DNA from: Closterium sp. Naga37s-1
Lineage: Eukaryota > Streptophyta > Zygnematophyceae > Desmidiales > Closteriaceae
Assembly: GCA_947471745.1 (NCBI GenBank)
Contig: CANJKZ010000110.1
Span: 930,001-994,000, forward strand
Direction of reading: 5' to 3'
Length of the DNA stretch: 64,000 nucleotides
Below the pieces are notes generated by a model, which worked only from the letters and a program-made list of their open reading frames with translations, had not been told where the DNA came from and did no database searches. A program made the position numbers and the translations under genes. Shown here piece by piece: positions 33,722-45,177 of this stretch (its first letter is position 1; every line of letters begins with the position of its first letter).

Positions 33722-35899
33722 TCAGTGTACAACAAGTGCAATATCAAGAGACAAGCAGGTGAAGTAGAATGGGCAGAAGCCCAAGAGTAGTGTAAAAATG
33801 CTGATGATCACCAGACCCAAGGGCCTTGGTGAAGACATCACCAGTGTTGGCCCGAGAGGCCACGTAAGAAAGGCGAAGCTGACCACGCTCCTGCAGCTCT
33901 CGAGCAAGAAAGTAGCGAAGAGCAATGTGCTTCGTTCTTTGCTCCAGTCTCTGCTCGTGTCACAAGGCAAGCATGGCCTTGTTGTCCACGTACAAAACTG
34001 GAGGAGAACGAGGTCGCTCCCCCAAGTCGGTTAGCAGGTAGGTCAGCCAGCGTAGCTCCTGTGCAGCCATAGCCCCAGCGTAGATCTCGGCCTCACAGCT
34101 AGAATCAAGCACAGAAGAAGAACGAGTGGACCTCCACAAGATAGAACCAGAGCCAAGTCTGAAGGTATAACCTTGTGACGATCGCTGAGATGCCTGGTCG
34201 TCGGCCCAAGAAGCGTCGGAGTGTCCGCTGAGTACCACTCAATCCTGTCCACCAAGCACGAGCCCCATGCCCGATGTACTGCACAAGTAACGCAGCACCC
34301 TCTTCGCAGCATCCCAGTGCACCTTTCGGTGTCGACCGGGAGCCACGTAGCGAGCCAGGAGGCTGAGAGGGTACGCGAGGTCAGGTCGTGTATACGTCAT
34401 CAGGCACATGAGGGAAACCACAAGCTCTGGGTACGAACCACTCAGCTCTACGGACTCGTCCGAAGGTGGAGCTGAAAGCGAGTGGCCAGTAGGCAGAGGA
34501 GTGGACTGTGGCGAGGAGTACTGGAAGCCGAAGCGCTAAAGGACCTGGTGCACCATGTGTGACTGAGTCAGGGTGATGGTGCGCCGTGCTCTGTCCTGGG
34601 TGATCTGCAAGCCAAGATAGCTACGCAGCTCACCTAGGTCACTGCAGGTGTGTCTCTCCTGCAGCTCCGCCTTCACTAGGGCTAGCGCCTCAGTGTCAGC
34701 AGTAGCAAAAACCAAGTCGTCGACGTACACGAGAATGTAGAACGACAGCAGGGTGGTGTCGGTGCGTAGAAACAGCGACGATTCAGCAGAGGAAGGAACA
34801 AACCCAAGAGCCGCAAGTGTAGTCCTCAGTGTGTCGTGCAACTCTTGGGGCGCCTGGTGGAGACCTTAGACTGGCCGCCGGAGGCTCCACTGGGTACCCG
34901 CAGGAAACGACCTAGTGAAGCCAGGTGGGCGGCACAGCCAGATCTCCTCGTGAAGGCTGCCCTGCAAGAAAGCTGTGGAGAAGTCGAGGGAGTGCAGCTC
35001 GTAGTCACGCTGTGCTGCAACGCGCAGCAGCACCCGAAGAGTAGTCATCTTCGGGGTGGGGGAGAAGGTCTGGAAGAAGTCAACCCCTTGTTGCTGACTA
35101 AAGCCTCGAGCAATGTAACGCGCCTTGAAGGCAGGCGGAGAACCCGGCGGCCGCTTCACTCTAAAAATCCACATGCCATTGACTATGTTCGCCCCAGGAG
35201 GAGGAACCTCGTCGACTTCCAGGAAGCCATCTCTGCGTCCATGGCTGTCTGGCACTGAGAGGAGTACTCGCCCGCGATCGCCTCAGCGTAAGAGCGCGGG
35301 GTCGGGATGTCTGGTGCATCCGAGTCTCCCTCAGGGCAAAGTAGCATGGATGCGAAACGAGGTAAAATGGCCACAAGACACTCAAGCTCAAACTGCCTGT
35401 CCTCAAGGACGTCACTGCCAATGGTAGGCTCACCCCCAACGGACGGAGGACAGAAAGACTCAGACACTGTAACAAGACTCGCGACGTAGTCGAGACGACT
35501 CCTAGCTGCAAAGTCGACTAGCTTAGTGACTAGGGAAAACGCAGCAGTAGACTCAAAGTCAGGGTCATTGACTACAGTAGCGAGGAGACGAGTGACAGTA
35601 GGACTGGCAGCATGAGCAAGGTCAAACTCAGGGTCAGGAACATGCGGAAGAGAGGACGCAGGAGGCTCAGGCAGGACAACACGCTGTGGAACAGAGGAAG
35701 GACGAAGTGCCATACCGTGAGTGCCTAGGACAGCACGAGGACGAGAACGGGCAACACGACGAGCATGAACAGGTGTGGAAGCACGAGTCTCAGGCTCACG
35801 TCGCTCAGTCAGAGACTCAGTCACCTCAGTGTGAGTAGGAGCAGGCAGCAGGGAGCCAGGCAGTAGCTGTGGCTGAGACTGGTCTATCGGTGGACACAT
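33722..35899 (-). pseudogene. Copia A reverse transcriptase and RNase H
   Basis: Segments in order: RSYAEAIAGEYSSQCQTAMD; PPPGANIVNGMWIFRVKRPP, ARGFSQQQGVDFFQTF, LHSLDFSTAFLQGSLHEEIW; then ILVYVDDLVFATAD (catalytic YVDD intact) and LGELRSYLGLQI; TRPDLAYPLSLLARYVAPGR; RNase H with HSDASWADD, SSCEAEIYAGAMAAQEL and LYVDNKAMLAL. Frames shift between segments near 35183, 34850, 34530, 34420 and 34239. Confidence 0.88.
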
Positions 35900-35952
35900 G
35901 AGAGGTGGAGTGAGGCCAGTGGAAGACGGGAGACTAAGAACCTGGCGAAGGG

Positions 35953-37252
35953 CTAAGTCAGGTGGTGGAAGGGACGACTGCGCCTGCGGGTAGAAAAACG
36001 GTAGGCGCGGCGCAGTACCCGTACCGTCAGCAGCTCCAGTACCTCCAGTACCTCCAGCTCCAGTGCCTCCAGTACCAGCAGCATCTCCAGCACCTCCAGC
36101 ACTAGCAGCACCAGCACCTCCAGTGCTAGCAGCTCTAGTAGCACCTCCAGCACCAGCAGCACCACCAGCTCCGACAGCTCCAGTACCTCTAGTACGAGCA
36201 CCTCCAGGACCAGCAGCTCCAGCAGCTCCAGCATCAGGAGCAACAGCACCTCCAGTGCCAGCACCTCTAGTACCCCCAGTACCTCCAGCTCCAGTGCCTC
36301 CAGCACCAGCAGCACCAGTGCCAGCAGCTCCAGTAGCACCTCCAGCACCAGCAGCACCACCAGCTCTGGCAGCTCCAGCACCTCTAGTACGAGCACTTCC
36401 AGGACCAGCAGCTCCAGCAGCTCCAACACCAGTAGCACCAGCACCTCCAGTGCCAGCAGCTCTTGTACCCCCAGCACCTCCAGCAGCACCTCGAGCACCT
36501 CCAGCACCAGCAGCACCACCAGCTCCGGCAACTCCAGTACCTCTAGTAGGAGCACCTCCAGGACCAGAAGCTCCAGTAGCTCCAGCACCAGTAGTACCGG
36601 CACCTCCAGTACCTCCAGCAACTCCAGCAGTACCTCCTGCACCTCCAGCAGTACCTCCAGCACCTCCAGCATCAGCAGCACCACCATCTCCGGCAGCTCC
36701 AGCACCTCAAGTACGAGCACCTCCATGACCAGTAGCTCTGGCACCTCCAGAACCAGCAGCAGTACCTCCAGTACCTCCAGCACCAGCAGATCCTCTAGTA
36801 CCTCCAGCACCAGCAGCTCCAGAAGTGGTAACACCGTAACCTCCACCACCAGGACGGCCTCGCTGAACGACCCACTCACGAATCTGCTGTGGCGAGAGCG
36901 TCTGAACTCGACTAGGCTGTCCAACTCCAGGACCTCCAGTAGGGTCACCCACGGCTCCATTGCCACTAGGACTCGCAGCACCCCAAGTGTCAGCCACCCC
37001 AGGCTCAGCACCTCTAGAACCCGCACCCCCTATCTCAAAACCCCCAGAACCCGCACCACCAGTGTCACCACCCGCAGCAGCACCAGAGTCCACAGCAGCA
37101 GGCTGCGGAGGCAGCAAAGACAGGCGAGGCGGAAAATTAGGGGGGGTCTCCAAGCGAGGAGAGGGGCGAGTGGCCGCCGTGTCATCAGCGGCGAGGTCAC
37201 CCCCCTCACCCGGGCCTGAGTAGTCAGAAGAGATCTCCAAAGGCTCAACCAA
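35953..37252 (-). repeat. Copia A Gly/Ala-rich linker repeats
   Basis: Imperfect repeats of 15-bp and longer units (GGTGCTGGAGGTGCTG type) encode Gly/Ala-rich peptide in one frame and Val/Leu/Glu-rich in another. A matching repeat block occupies 29010-30000 in element B. Just upstream lie WVVQRGRPGGGGYG and AADDTAATRPSPRLETPP. Confidence 0.8.
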
Positions 37253-37349
37253 GGGGGGTGGGTCTACCTAAGACACACCGGAGGGAGCAGGACCCTGTGG
37301 GGGGAGGGGGTCTATCGGGGGGGGGGGACTGGTACCAAGAAGACAGGCG

Positions 37350-38373
37350 CTAGGGGGTCCGGGTGGGACGCGTTCGGGTGGAGCCTGTAGATACAGACCG
37401 GCTCGTCAAAGGTGACGTCCTGGGAGGAGAACATGCGATGCGAGCGAGGGTAGTAAAACTACCACGGCGGGGCATCGGTGGGGAAGCCATGGAAGGCGCA
37501 GCAAAGAGTGCGAGGAGAGAGCTTGCTCTCGCGAACAAGGGAGAGCGCGCACCAAATCCGAAACGCCGACGCATCGCCAACCTCTCCTGTCCAACGGAGT
37601 GTGGGCGAGGTCTCTAGCAAAGAGACACGAGGCCAGAGGTTGAGCTGATGCACGGCGTATTGGACCACAAACAACCACAGAAAATGGGGAGCAGCCGCAT
37701 GGATCATGGAGGTACGAGCAACCTCCATCACCAAGCCAATGTAGCGATCTGCAATCCCATTATGCTGTGGAGAGGCCGGAAGCGTGAACGTCTGGTGAAT
37801 GCCCTCGTCTCGACAGAACTCTGCAAGGAGGCCAGAAGAGAACCCACCGCCCTTGTCAGAGTGCAGACGCAGGAATGGAAGGTCCTGCCGAAACCGCTCG
37901 CGCAGCTGGAGACGAGCAGCGCGGATCAAGGGGATCAAAACACCAGTGACGTCCGCCTTCCTGTGCAAGGGGAAGACCGTGGTGTAGCGCGAGTAGTGGT
38001 CAACGATCAGTAGGAAGTAGCGCTCCTGGTCAGTCCCACTGACGTAGGCTGGGCCCCACAAGTCCATGTGGAGAGTCTGCAGAGGAGCAGTGGTCGGAGG
38101 AAACTCGGAGGAGTGAGGAGTGGCGCGCTGCCGCCCCTCGACGCAGGGAAGGCACAGCGGGGCAGGAGAGCGTGGGAGGGGGGGCAAAGACCTGGGAAGG
38201 CCACAGACAAGGAGACGGGAGTGCATGCTGCGCAGACACGGTAGAGAGGGGTGACCGAGTTGGTGGTGCCAGAGGAGAGTCTTGTGGGAAAGTACCCGAC
38301 ACGAGCAAGACGCTGCAAGCTGACCAGACGCAGACACCTGACTCGACGCTGCCACTTGACCTGACGTAGCCAC
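37350..38373 (-). pseudogene. Copia A integrase
   Basis: Pre-integrase zinc region (LLWHHQLGHPSLPCL ... CLPCVEGRQ), then core with LHMDLWGPAYVSGTDQ, HYSRYTTVFPLHRKADVTGV, LRLHSDKGGGF and AEFCRDEGIHQTFTLP, then NGIADRYIGLVMEVARTSMI. The first two catalytic aspartates are visible. In the HSDKGGGF segment the usual GGEF has become GGGF. Confidence 0.87.
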
Positions 38374-38415
38374 CTATGCAGGCGCAGTGGTCAGGGTGTA
38401 CAGACTGGACCCAGG

Positions 38416-39729
38416 CTATCGAGTGAACGTAGCAAGGTGACGTCCAGTCCGGGAGCACGTACAGATCGCCACACGCTGCCCTCCAAGGATAAAGGTATCA
38501 ACCAAAACATCCTGAAGGACGGCGTTGCTCACCAAGTTTGTCGAGAACGAGGGGACGTTGAGGCTTGAAAGAGAGTCAGAGGGGACTGCCGGACACGGGA
38601 GGACAGTGGAGGCTCGCTCTACTATTGGGCCCCCTGTGGGGTCAGTCAGTGAGACAGGGACAGGTGCTGCGAGCGGTGTGACTGTGGTGCAATAACGAAA
38701 TAAGCAACGTGACGCTCCTGAGTCAAGTGTGAAAGTGTGCAAGGCCTCAGCTGAGGCAAGACTAGTGGCGGTAGACGCACTAGCACCTAGCGCTGCAGCA
38801 GACTCACTAGCACCTAGAGCTGCATCAGACTCACTAGCACATGGAGCGGCAACAGACTCACTAGCACCTAGAGCAGCAGCCTCTACACACTCAGTGACAC
38901 CTCGCTGGGAAACACAGTCGCGAAGCCGCTGCGGGGAGAAGGTCTCCTGATGACGCCGCCGCCGCCGCTGTCCAGTATACGTAAAACCAAAACCTCCACC
39001 ACCAGCACGGGCTCGTTGAACTATCCACTCACGAATTTTCTGTGGTGATAGAGTGTCCGGGTGAGGCAGTGGCTGCTGCTGTCCACCCCTAGACGCTGCT
39101 ACGACTGTGAGCGTGGCCATGACAGGCAGTGGCATCAGTAGCAGCGGCGCAAGGGCGTGAGTAGCAACTGCTGTAGCTGCAGCTGTAGAAGTAGCGGTGG
39201 TCACAGTGGCTGTGGAGGCCAGTAGGGTGCGCGGGCTGCAGGGCAGGGCGGCGCGCGGGCCTAAAGACAGGGCAGTGCGGCTCGTGGGCTGCAGGGTAGG
39301 ACGCGCGGGCTTAAGGGCAGGGCAGCGCAGCGCGCGGGCTGCAGGGCAGGGCGACGCGCGGGGCAGAAGGGTGCGACGTGCGGGCTGCAACAGGGCGTGA
39401 CGCGCGGGGCAGCAGGGTGCGACGCGCGGGCTGCAGCAGAGCGCGACGCGCGGGGCAGCAGGGTGCGACGTGCGGGCTGCAGCAGGGCGCGGCGCGCAGG
39501 GCAGCGGGGCGCGCGCTGGGCAGGGCAGCAGGGCGCGACGCGCTGGGCTGAAGGGCAGGGCGGTGCGCGGGCCTAAGGGCAGGGCAGCGCGGCTCGTGGG
39601 CTGCAGGGCAGGGCGCGCGGGCCTAAGGGTAGGGCAGCGCAGCGCGCGGGCTGCAGGGCAGGGCGGTGCGGCTCGCGAGCTGCAGGGCAGGGCGGCGCGC
39701 GGGCCTAAGGGCAGGGCAGCGCGATGCAC
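38416..39729 (-). pseudogene. Copia A gag-protease region
   Basis: An Ala/Pro/Arg low-complexity N-terminal half derived from GGGCTGCAGGGCAG-type repeats (about 39190-39960) replaces a recognisable gag. KIREWIVQRARAGGGGFGFT and the aspartic protease motif HTFTLDSGASRCLFRY follow, then LGGQRVAICTCSRTGRHLAT. No nucleocapsid zinc knuckle is visible. Confidence 0.8.
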
Positions 39730-39987
39730 GGGCTGCAGCGCGGGCTGCGGCAGGGCGGCACACGCTGGGCAGGGCAGCAGGGCGCGACGTGCAGGCTGCA
39801 GCAGGGCGCGACGTGCGGGCTGCAGGGCGCGACGCGCGGACAGCAGCAGGGGAGCGCGCTAGGGCAGGCAGCGCACGTGGCAGCAGGGCAGCGCGACACT
39901 GTGCGAGCAGGGCAGGACAGCGCAAGGGCGCTTCGGGCAAGAACGAGCGGAACTATCGGTGGGCCCTAAAAACTTAACAGGTTTCCT

Positions 39988-39999
39988 GCTCTGATACCA
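39988..39999 (-). other. Copia A primer binding site (tRNA-iMet)
   Basis: TGGTATCAGAGC on the minus strand directly after the LTR end. It is the classic plant copia primer site complementary to the 3' end of initiator methionine tRNA. Confidence 0.92.
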
Positions 40000-40141
40000 T
40001 GTCAGAATAATATGTGCAGGAAAGATGAATGACTAGCAAGAGTGAGATACAAGTAGTAAACCCTAACTGGGGCTGTAATCTATACTGAGCATCTCACTAT
40101 AGCCTAGCAGATTTATGAACATACAAATATGTTTTGACACA
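40000..40141 (-). repeat. Copia A 5' LTR
   Basis: 142 bp from TGTGTCAAAACATA to ATTATTCTGACA on the minus strand, abutting the primer site. It matches both outer parts of the shared LTR at 33279-33498 but lacks about 80 internal bases. Confidence 0.87.
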
Positions 40142-40149
40142 GATGCATT

Positions 40150-40213
40150 CGGGGACGAAGCAGGACAGGTGGAGTGGAACGCCACCCCACCTTGGCTAGG
40201 GCAGCGCCTAGAT
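40150..40213 (+). repeat. Displaced copy of FCF2 terminal exon
   Basis: GACGAAGCAGGACAGG and CTAGGGCAGCGCCTAGATGA match the FCF2 terminal exon and its copies at 27.1-27.7 kb. This shows the copia pair inserted into that tandem array. Confidence 0.75.
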
Positions 40214-40279
40214 GAAAAGGCTCTATGTTGAGTGGTAGTAGGTACAACATGAGCTGAGCATATCAAGCTTGTATTAATT

Positions 40280-42654
40280 TCAGCCAACCGCTTCAAACAC
40301 ACTTGAGATAACATCATTTGATACCAGAAACCCCTCCGGATCAGTCAGCCGCATTCTAAGGTCTGGCCACCTGACATGCTGCCTACCACCAGCACCCTCA
40401 CCACCCTCACTCCCCCGTCTTGCAGTAGGGCCTTCCACCACACCCCCCTTCACACCATCTCCCACAATCCCGACACCCCCCTTCTCTCGAGCAGCCATCA
40501 CATCCCACTGCTGCTCCAATGCTCTCAAGTATTTCTTCTCTCTTCCCACAACCTCCATCCTTCCATCAGACAGAACTTGCACTATTTCCACCAATCCTGC
40601 CTCGACAAATTTCAGCAGCGCTTTCCCCACCGCCACTGCTGCCTCCCCGCCAAACCTACCCGCCAGCTCTGGCATTCCCAAGCCTTCCCCGAGCCTGAGC
40701 CCGAGCATGACCGTATCTAGCAGCTCCTCTTCTCTGGAATCCTCCGGCCAATCAATCACTCCGTTGCTAGCTTCGTACTTGCCGACCCACTCCCCGTACC
40801 CATCCCAGGTTCGGGGCCGAACGAACCTCTTCCGAGCGACATAGCTGGCCGCGCCGAGCCCGAATCCCAGGTACGGGAAATTCGTCCAGTAGGTTCGGTT
40901 ATGCCGAGACTGGAAGCCAGGTTTGGCGTAGTTGCTAACCTCGTAATGAACATACCCCACTGCACGAAGCTGCCTGGAAGCTTCCCGGTACATGTCAGCG
41001 GAAAGATCGTCGGCGGGGAGGGGGGAGCGGCCGGGTGAATACCATCGGCCAAAGGCTGTGCCTTGCTCCACCTGCAAATCATAGACTGACACGTGGCTGG
41101 GGCCCAGGCGGATGACTTCGGAGAGGGAGTGGTGCCAGCTGTCGAGGGTCTGACATGGCAGTCTGCCATTGGTTGGGATGGAAGGGAGGTTTGGAGGAAG
41201 GGGGAAGGCAAGGGGGTATGGGCAGGAGGACAAAGGAAGCACATACAGATTGCTCCCAACTAGCATTGTGCTGGCAATGATGGGGACAGCATGGTTGCTC
41301 CTTCCCTTCCTAAGGGGAGCCCCCTCACTTGCATTGCCCACTCACCCTGAGATGAGATCCAGGCTCCAGTTCTCCAGACCCACACGTTTCATGGCGCCAA
41401 CAGCATCGTACACGTCAGCAAGCGAGTGAGAATTGATCCTCCCACCCACTTACGCATACAGCCAATCGAGTAACGACCCCTTTCTTTCTGGTTCGCTCTG
41501 CCCACTCACCCTGAGATCAGATCTAAGCTCCAGTTCTCCAGTTTCACACGCTGCACCGCATCAACAGCATCATACACGTCAGCAAGAGAGCGTGAGAGAG
41601 ATTGACTCCTCCCACATGCCTTCATCTGATCTGGTCAACCACCCGTGCCCCAATCACTTTCATTGCCCACTCACCCCGAAATCAAATCCAGGCTCCAATT
41701 CTCCAGTCCCACGCGTTTCACCGCATCAACAGCATCGTACACGTCAGCAAGCGAATGAGATCTCCCACACGCCTTCAGCAGAGTTTCGTCAAACGCCTGG
41801 CATCCCACACTCAGCCTCGTCACTCCCGAGCCTTCCACCCAGGCTCGGAGCCGAGCCTCGTCAAACGTGCCAGGGTCGGCCTCCATGCAGATCTCTGCGT
41901 CCGGAGCGAGGCCGTAGGTTCGGCGAAGGGTGTCGACGAGCCTGGAGAGGAGGTCCGGTGGAAGGAGGGAGGGTGTACCCCCTCCGAAGTGGATTGTGCG
42001 AAGAGAGTGAGGAGGAGAGTGAGGAGTGTGAAGCGAGTGAGGAGAGTCAGGAGGTAGGGGAGGATGACTGGCTTTGATTTCCCTGATCACCAGATCCACG
42101 TAATTCTCCATCTTCAATCTCAGCCGTTCATGTACAGATGGGTCCCTGGCCCCAACTGTGACTATAGGGAAGTCGCAATAGTGACAGCGGCGGCGACAGA
42201 AGGGAATGTGAATATAAGCGGAGAGCGGAGGAGAGGAAGCGATGCTATGGCTGGAACGCATGGTGAGAATTGAAGGGTCTTGGGCAATTGGCTGTTCCTG
42301 ATTGGTTGAAGTTGACTGGGTCGTAGCGGAGTTGCGGATGCGACTACAACGAAGTACGAGTTGTGACATCGACCTTTGGGGAGAAGGCGTTTGGGGACTG
42401 AATTGAGGTTGGGGAAAGGAGGAGACAAGGGACAACGAGGAGGAGCCATGGCTGACGGTAAGCCAGGATGATCTAAAACCAGAATGATAAAACCTGGCTG
42501 ACGTAGCAAGCAGGAGGCAGCTGTGGTGACGAAGTTGGCGACGCAATTGGGCGACCGGTGCGACTCTTGCGACGTAAAATGCGACTCGCGATGGCGACAC
42601 GGATCGCAGAGCGACGCTCAGGCGACATGGAAGGACTCTCGCGTGTGAATTCAT
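40280..42654 (-). CDS. HEMW: HemW-like radical SAM protein (HemN family)
   Basis: Member of the oxygen-independent coproporphyrinogen oxidase-like family. The HemW branch binds haem and acts as a haem chaperone rather than as the oxidase. Two exons, 42654-41675 and 41162-40280, join at GG|A in the conserved DLISGLP motif, giving 620 residues. The first 120-140 residues are Arg/Ser-rich without acidic residues, consistent with an organelle transit peptide. The radical SAM cluster motif CRRRCHYC (CX3CX2C) is at residues 153-160 after YIHIPFC. FGGGTPSLL, EADPGTFDEARL and RLSVGCQAFDE follow. The C-terminal half has QVEQGTAFGRWY, HYEVSNYAKPG, the winged-helix region and LTDPEGFLVSNDVI. The intron contains two copies of the end of exon 1. 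Confidence 0.87.
41345..41600 (-). repeat. Two copies of HemW exon 1 end within the intron
   Basis: The segment encoding VKRVGLENWSLDLISG with its donor recurs at about 41345-41430 and 41508-41600. Both begin at CTCACCCTGAGAT (donor side) where the functional exon has CTCACCCCGAAAT. No palindrome is present at these junctions. Confidence 0.8.
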
Positions 42655-43094
42655 GCGAGCTGCCTCTGTGCGACTGCGGATCGCACGGACTCGAACGACG
42701 CCTACTCTAATCGCCGTGAAGTGCGGATGTGTTTATTTGTGCCATCCGTAGCGGCAGCGCGTTATGGTCACTTCTGCTCGGGGACCCCTGTGTATGATCT
42801 CTTTTCCCAGCCTTCGATATGTAAGCTGAACACTTGCTGATGTCACAGAAATTTGCTGTAGGGTGTGGTACAATTGAGTGGGATCCTGCCTGTTATGATG
42901 CGGTGACTTGACACGACATCAAATGGAGGTTTATAAGAATACCCGTCACAAGGCACCTCGATGCAGATTCTGCATCAACATTCGCACCGGATGCATTGGA
43001 ACCAATATGTTCAATCCACCCCATCACTTTTAGAGGCCCAATGGCTTTCCGGGTAATGTTTCTCAAGGCACCAACAGCTAGTATATAGCAGATA
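42655..43094. other. Intergenic: HemW promoter side
   Basis: 440 bases between the HemW start and the 3' end of the first coiled-coil gene. No coding feature recognised. Confidence 0.5.
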
Positions 43095-43685
43095 TCAAGA
43101 CTTCAACAAACAGCTAGGTATGACCCAAGACGCCGACCTTTTATTCTTCTCCTCCTCCAGCAATCTATTCTTCTCCATCAAAATATCCCTTTCAAGTCTA
43201 AGCTTCTTAACCTCAACTTTTGCTATATCCAGTGCTTTTAAATACTCCTCCGCCCTGTCTAAACTCTCCCGTCCCGCCACCGCCACTTCAGCCGCCTCCT
43301 CCCTCTCTTCCATCAGCACTGATAGCTCCCTCTGCAAAGCGTCTATCCGTCTATCTGCCGCCATCATCGCCGCGTCTTTCTCCCTTCGCACCGCATTCGC
43401 CCTCGCGTTCGCCGCTGACAGCTCAGCACGCACCGACGCCACCTCAGCGTTGGCCGCTGCCAGCTTGGCATTCGCCGCGGCGGCGACTTCTTGCAGCTGG
43501 TGCAGCGCGGCTGCTTCGCGTTCTCTTGCGCGCGCCAGTCCGCCTTTTAGCAGCTGCACTTCCGCTCGCAGGATGCGCACCTCCTCGGGCTCTTCCGCTG
43601 GTGCTGACTCAGCGGGTATGTAGGCGTCAGCTGAAGGTGTTCCTAGGCCGTGTTGCTTTGACTGCATTTCCATGGTAGTTGTCAT
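43095..43685 (-). CDS. Coiled-coil protein, paralogue 1
   Basis: Single-exon frame of 196 residues. After a polar N terminus, residues 35-185 form one almost continuous coiled coil rich in Ala/Glu/Arg (LRAEVQLLKGGLARAREREA). The paralogue at 45178-45717 shares the conserved core RREKDAAMMAADRRIDALQR, then RAEEYLKALDIAKVEVKKLR and a short hydrophobic end (WVIPSCLLKS). I do not recognise a named family. A structural or tethering role would be a guess. Both copies lie on the same strand 1.5 kb apart, suggesting tandem gene duplication. No signal peptide or membrane segment. Confidence 0.65.
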   Translation of the reverse strand: MTTTMEMQSKQHGLGTPSADAYIPAESAPAEEPEEVRILRAEVQLLKGGLARAREREAAALHQLQEVAAAANAKLAAANAEVASVRAELSAANARANAVRREKDAAMMAADRRIDALQRELSVLMEEREEAAEVAVAGRESLDRAEEYLKALDIAKVEVKKLRLERDILMEKNRLLEEEKNKRSASWVIPSCLLKS

Positions 43686-45177
43686 TCCAGTCCGAAAAGT
43701 TCAACCTGACACGAGCAGGCGTAATACCTTTTAGATAACGGTTTGGACCTTACAGAAGGTTCTGTGAAAGTTTCTGGTAGGTTTGGCTTATGATATCCGG
43801 CCGTTGACGAACTCGGAACGATACAATCCGTCTCCGTCGGGTTGACGACGAGCGACAAGACGATGCTGGATACCGTGATTGAAAATAGACGTTTTTCCGT
43901 GAAAATGGTGCTTAAGTCAACACGTGGCCTCTACCAGTTACTATTATATCTCGCGACAGCGTCACAAAAAGCAGCTCCCGTCGTTCACAGCGGGAATCCA
44001 CGTGAAAGCGCAGAAAAATATCTCAACTGATAGGCTGCGGAGTATAAACTAACTGTGATGTGACTTGGTGCTCCTACCTGTTCTGTCGAGTCGATGCGTC
44101 CAATGCGTCGTGCTACTAAAGATACAGTCCATAGCGTGTTGAGGCAACGAATGCTTCGAAATCCCCCCTCGATGGCCGAAGTTCTCCCTCCCTGTGGTAA
44201 ATTGATGGTGAGGAGGAGAATCAGAGCTGGCGGCAATCCCTGTGGCTGGTTGTTGGCACCTGGGGTTGGTGGGGTGGGGTGGGGTGGGGTCACCCTGGCC
44301 TCTTGTGGCTCTTGCACTGCTGGCAGCTTGACGAATGAGGGGAGAGGTGGAGATGAACAGATATACTCGATACTGACCGTTCTAAATTTCGCGTTGCAAC
44401 TAGACGAGCAACGGAGAGTAAAAATTTAAGAAGTACAAGGATGACCTGAAAGGGCAATTATAAATAGGCCCTTAAAACTAAATGAACAATATTACCACTT
44501 CCAGGTTCTTGGTGCTCACCATTAGGGTGGACACAAAACGCGATGATAATGTACTGTAAAAATACATAATGCTGCCATATGCTGTACAGAACACTACCTT
44601 ACAAACCGAAACCCCATTAATATGCTTACAGCTATTGTTATGACCCTGCCACCAACAAGAAATATACTGGACATGTCTTACTCAAACGATTTGCCATCCA
44701 ACCTGCTTCAGCCTCACCACGCCTGGCAGACTTCACAAACCCCCTCCCTACAAGTCAGTCAACTTCCCAAGAGCTATGGCTGCTCAAGACACTTACGGAA
44801 GGTCGCATTAGCCAGATATTGAAGCATCAGTTCACCTCCAAAATCAGTTTTGAGTGAGACGAATCAGTAACCGCAACCAACGTAGAAGGCATGGTGAAAC
44901 ACAACCATGACTGAAGTCTCCTTAAATGGTACCGGATCAGCTTCAAACTTGGGGGCGAAATAAAAGAAGAGAACTAATCTCCAGCGTGGAAACAGCTGTC
45001 GTCTGTCTTCACAAACCCTCCCTCCGAGTCAGCCAACTTCCACTTCATCAGCTACTATTTTCCCTCTACATCAGCCACCCCCGCTTCCTCCGCAACTCAG
45101 TCAGCCTCTGTCGCATCAACGACACCCTCGGCTTGTACGAGTGCTGCTGGTGCGAACCTAAGTCAGTAAGGTGGTGG
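43686..45177. other. Spacer between coiled-coil paralogues
   Basis: About 1.5 kb with short frames only. A GGGGTGGGGTGGGGTGGGGT tract lies at 44270-44290. It should contain the promoter of the first paralogue and the 3' UTR of the second. No RNA gene recognised. Confidence 0.45.

Larger units (their letters stand above)
33279..40141 (-). mobile_element. Ty1/copia element A, full length but frame-broken
   Basis: LTR-to-LTR copia element on the minus strand: 5' LTR 40000-40141, primer site TGGTATCAGAGC at 39999-39988 complementary to initiator tRNA-Met, low-complexity gag region, protease, integrase, Gly/Ala-rich linker, RT with YVDD, RNase H, polypurine tract, and 3' LTR 33279-33498. Gene order protease-integrase-RT defines copia. 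Frames are interrupted at several places, so it is probably inactive. Confidence 0.9.

Noticed and set aside
44094..44429. A 111-codon plus-strand frame
   Set aside because: It has no family resemblance, contains a GGGGT repeat tract, and has neither splice sites nor a plausible promoter context.
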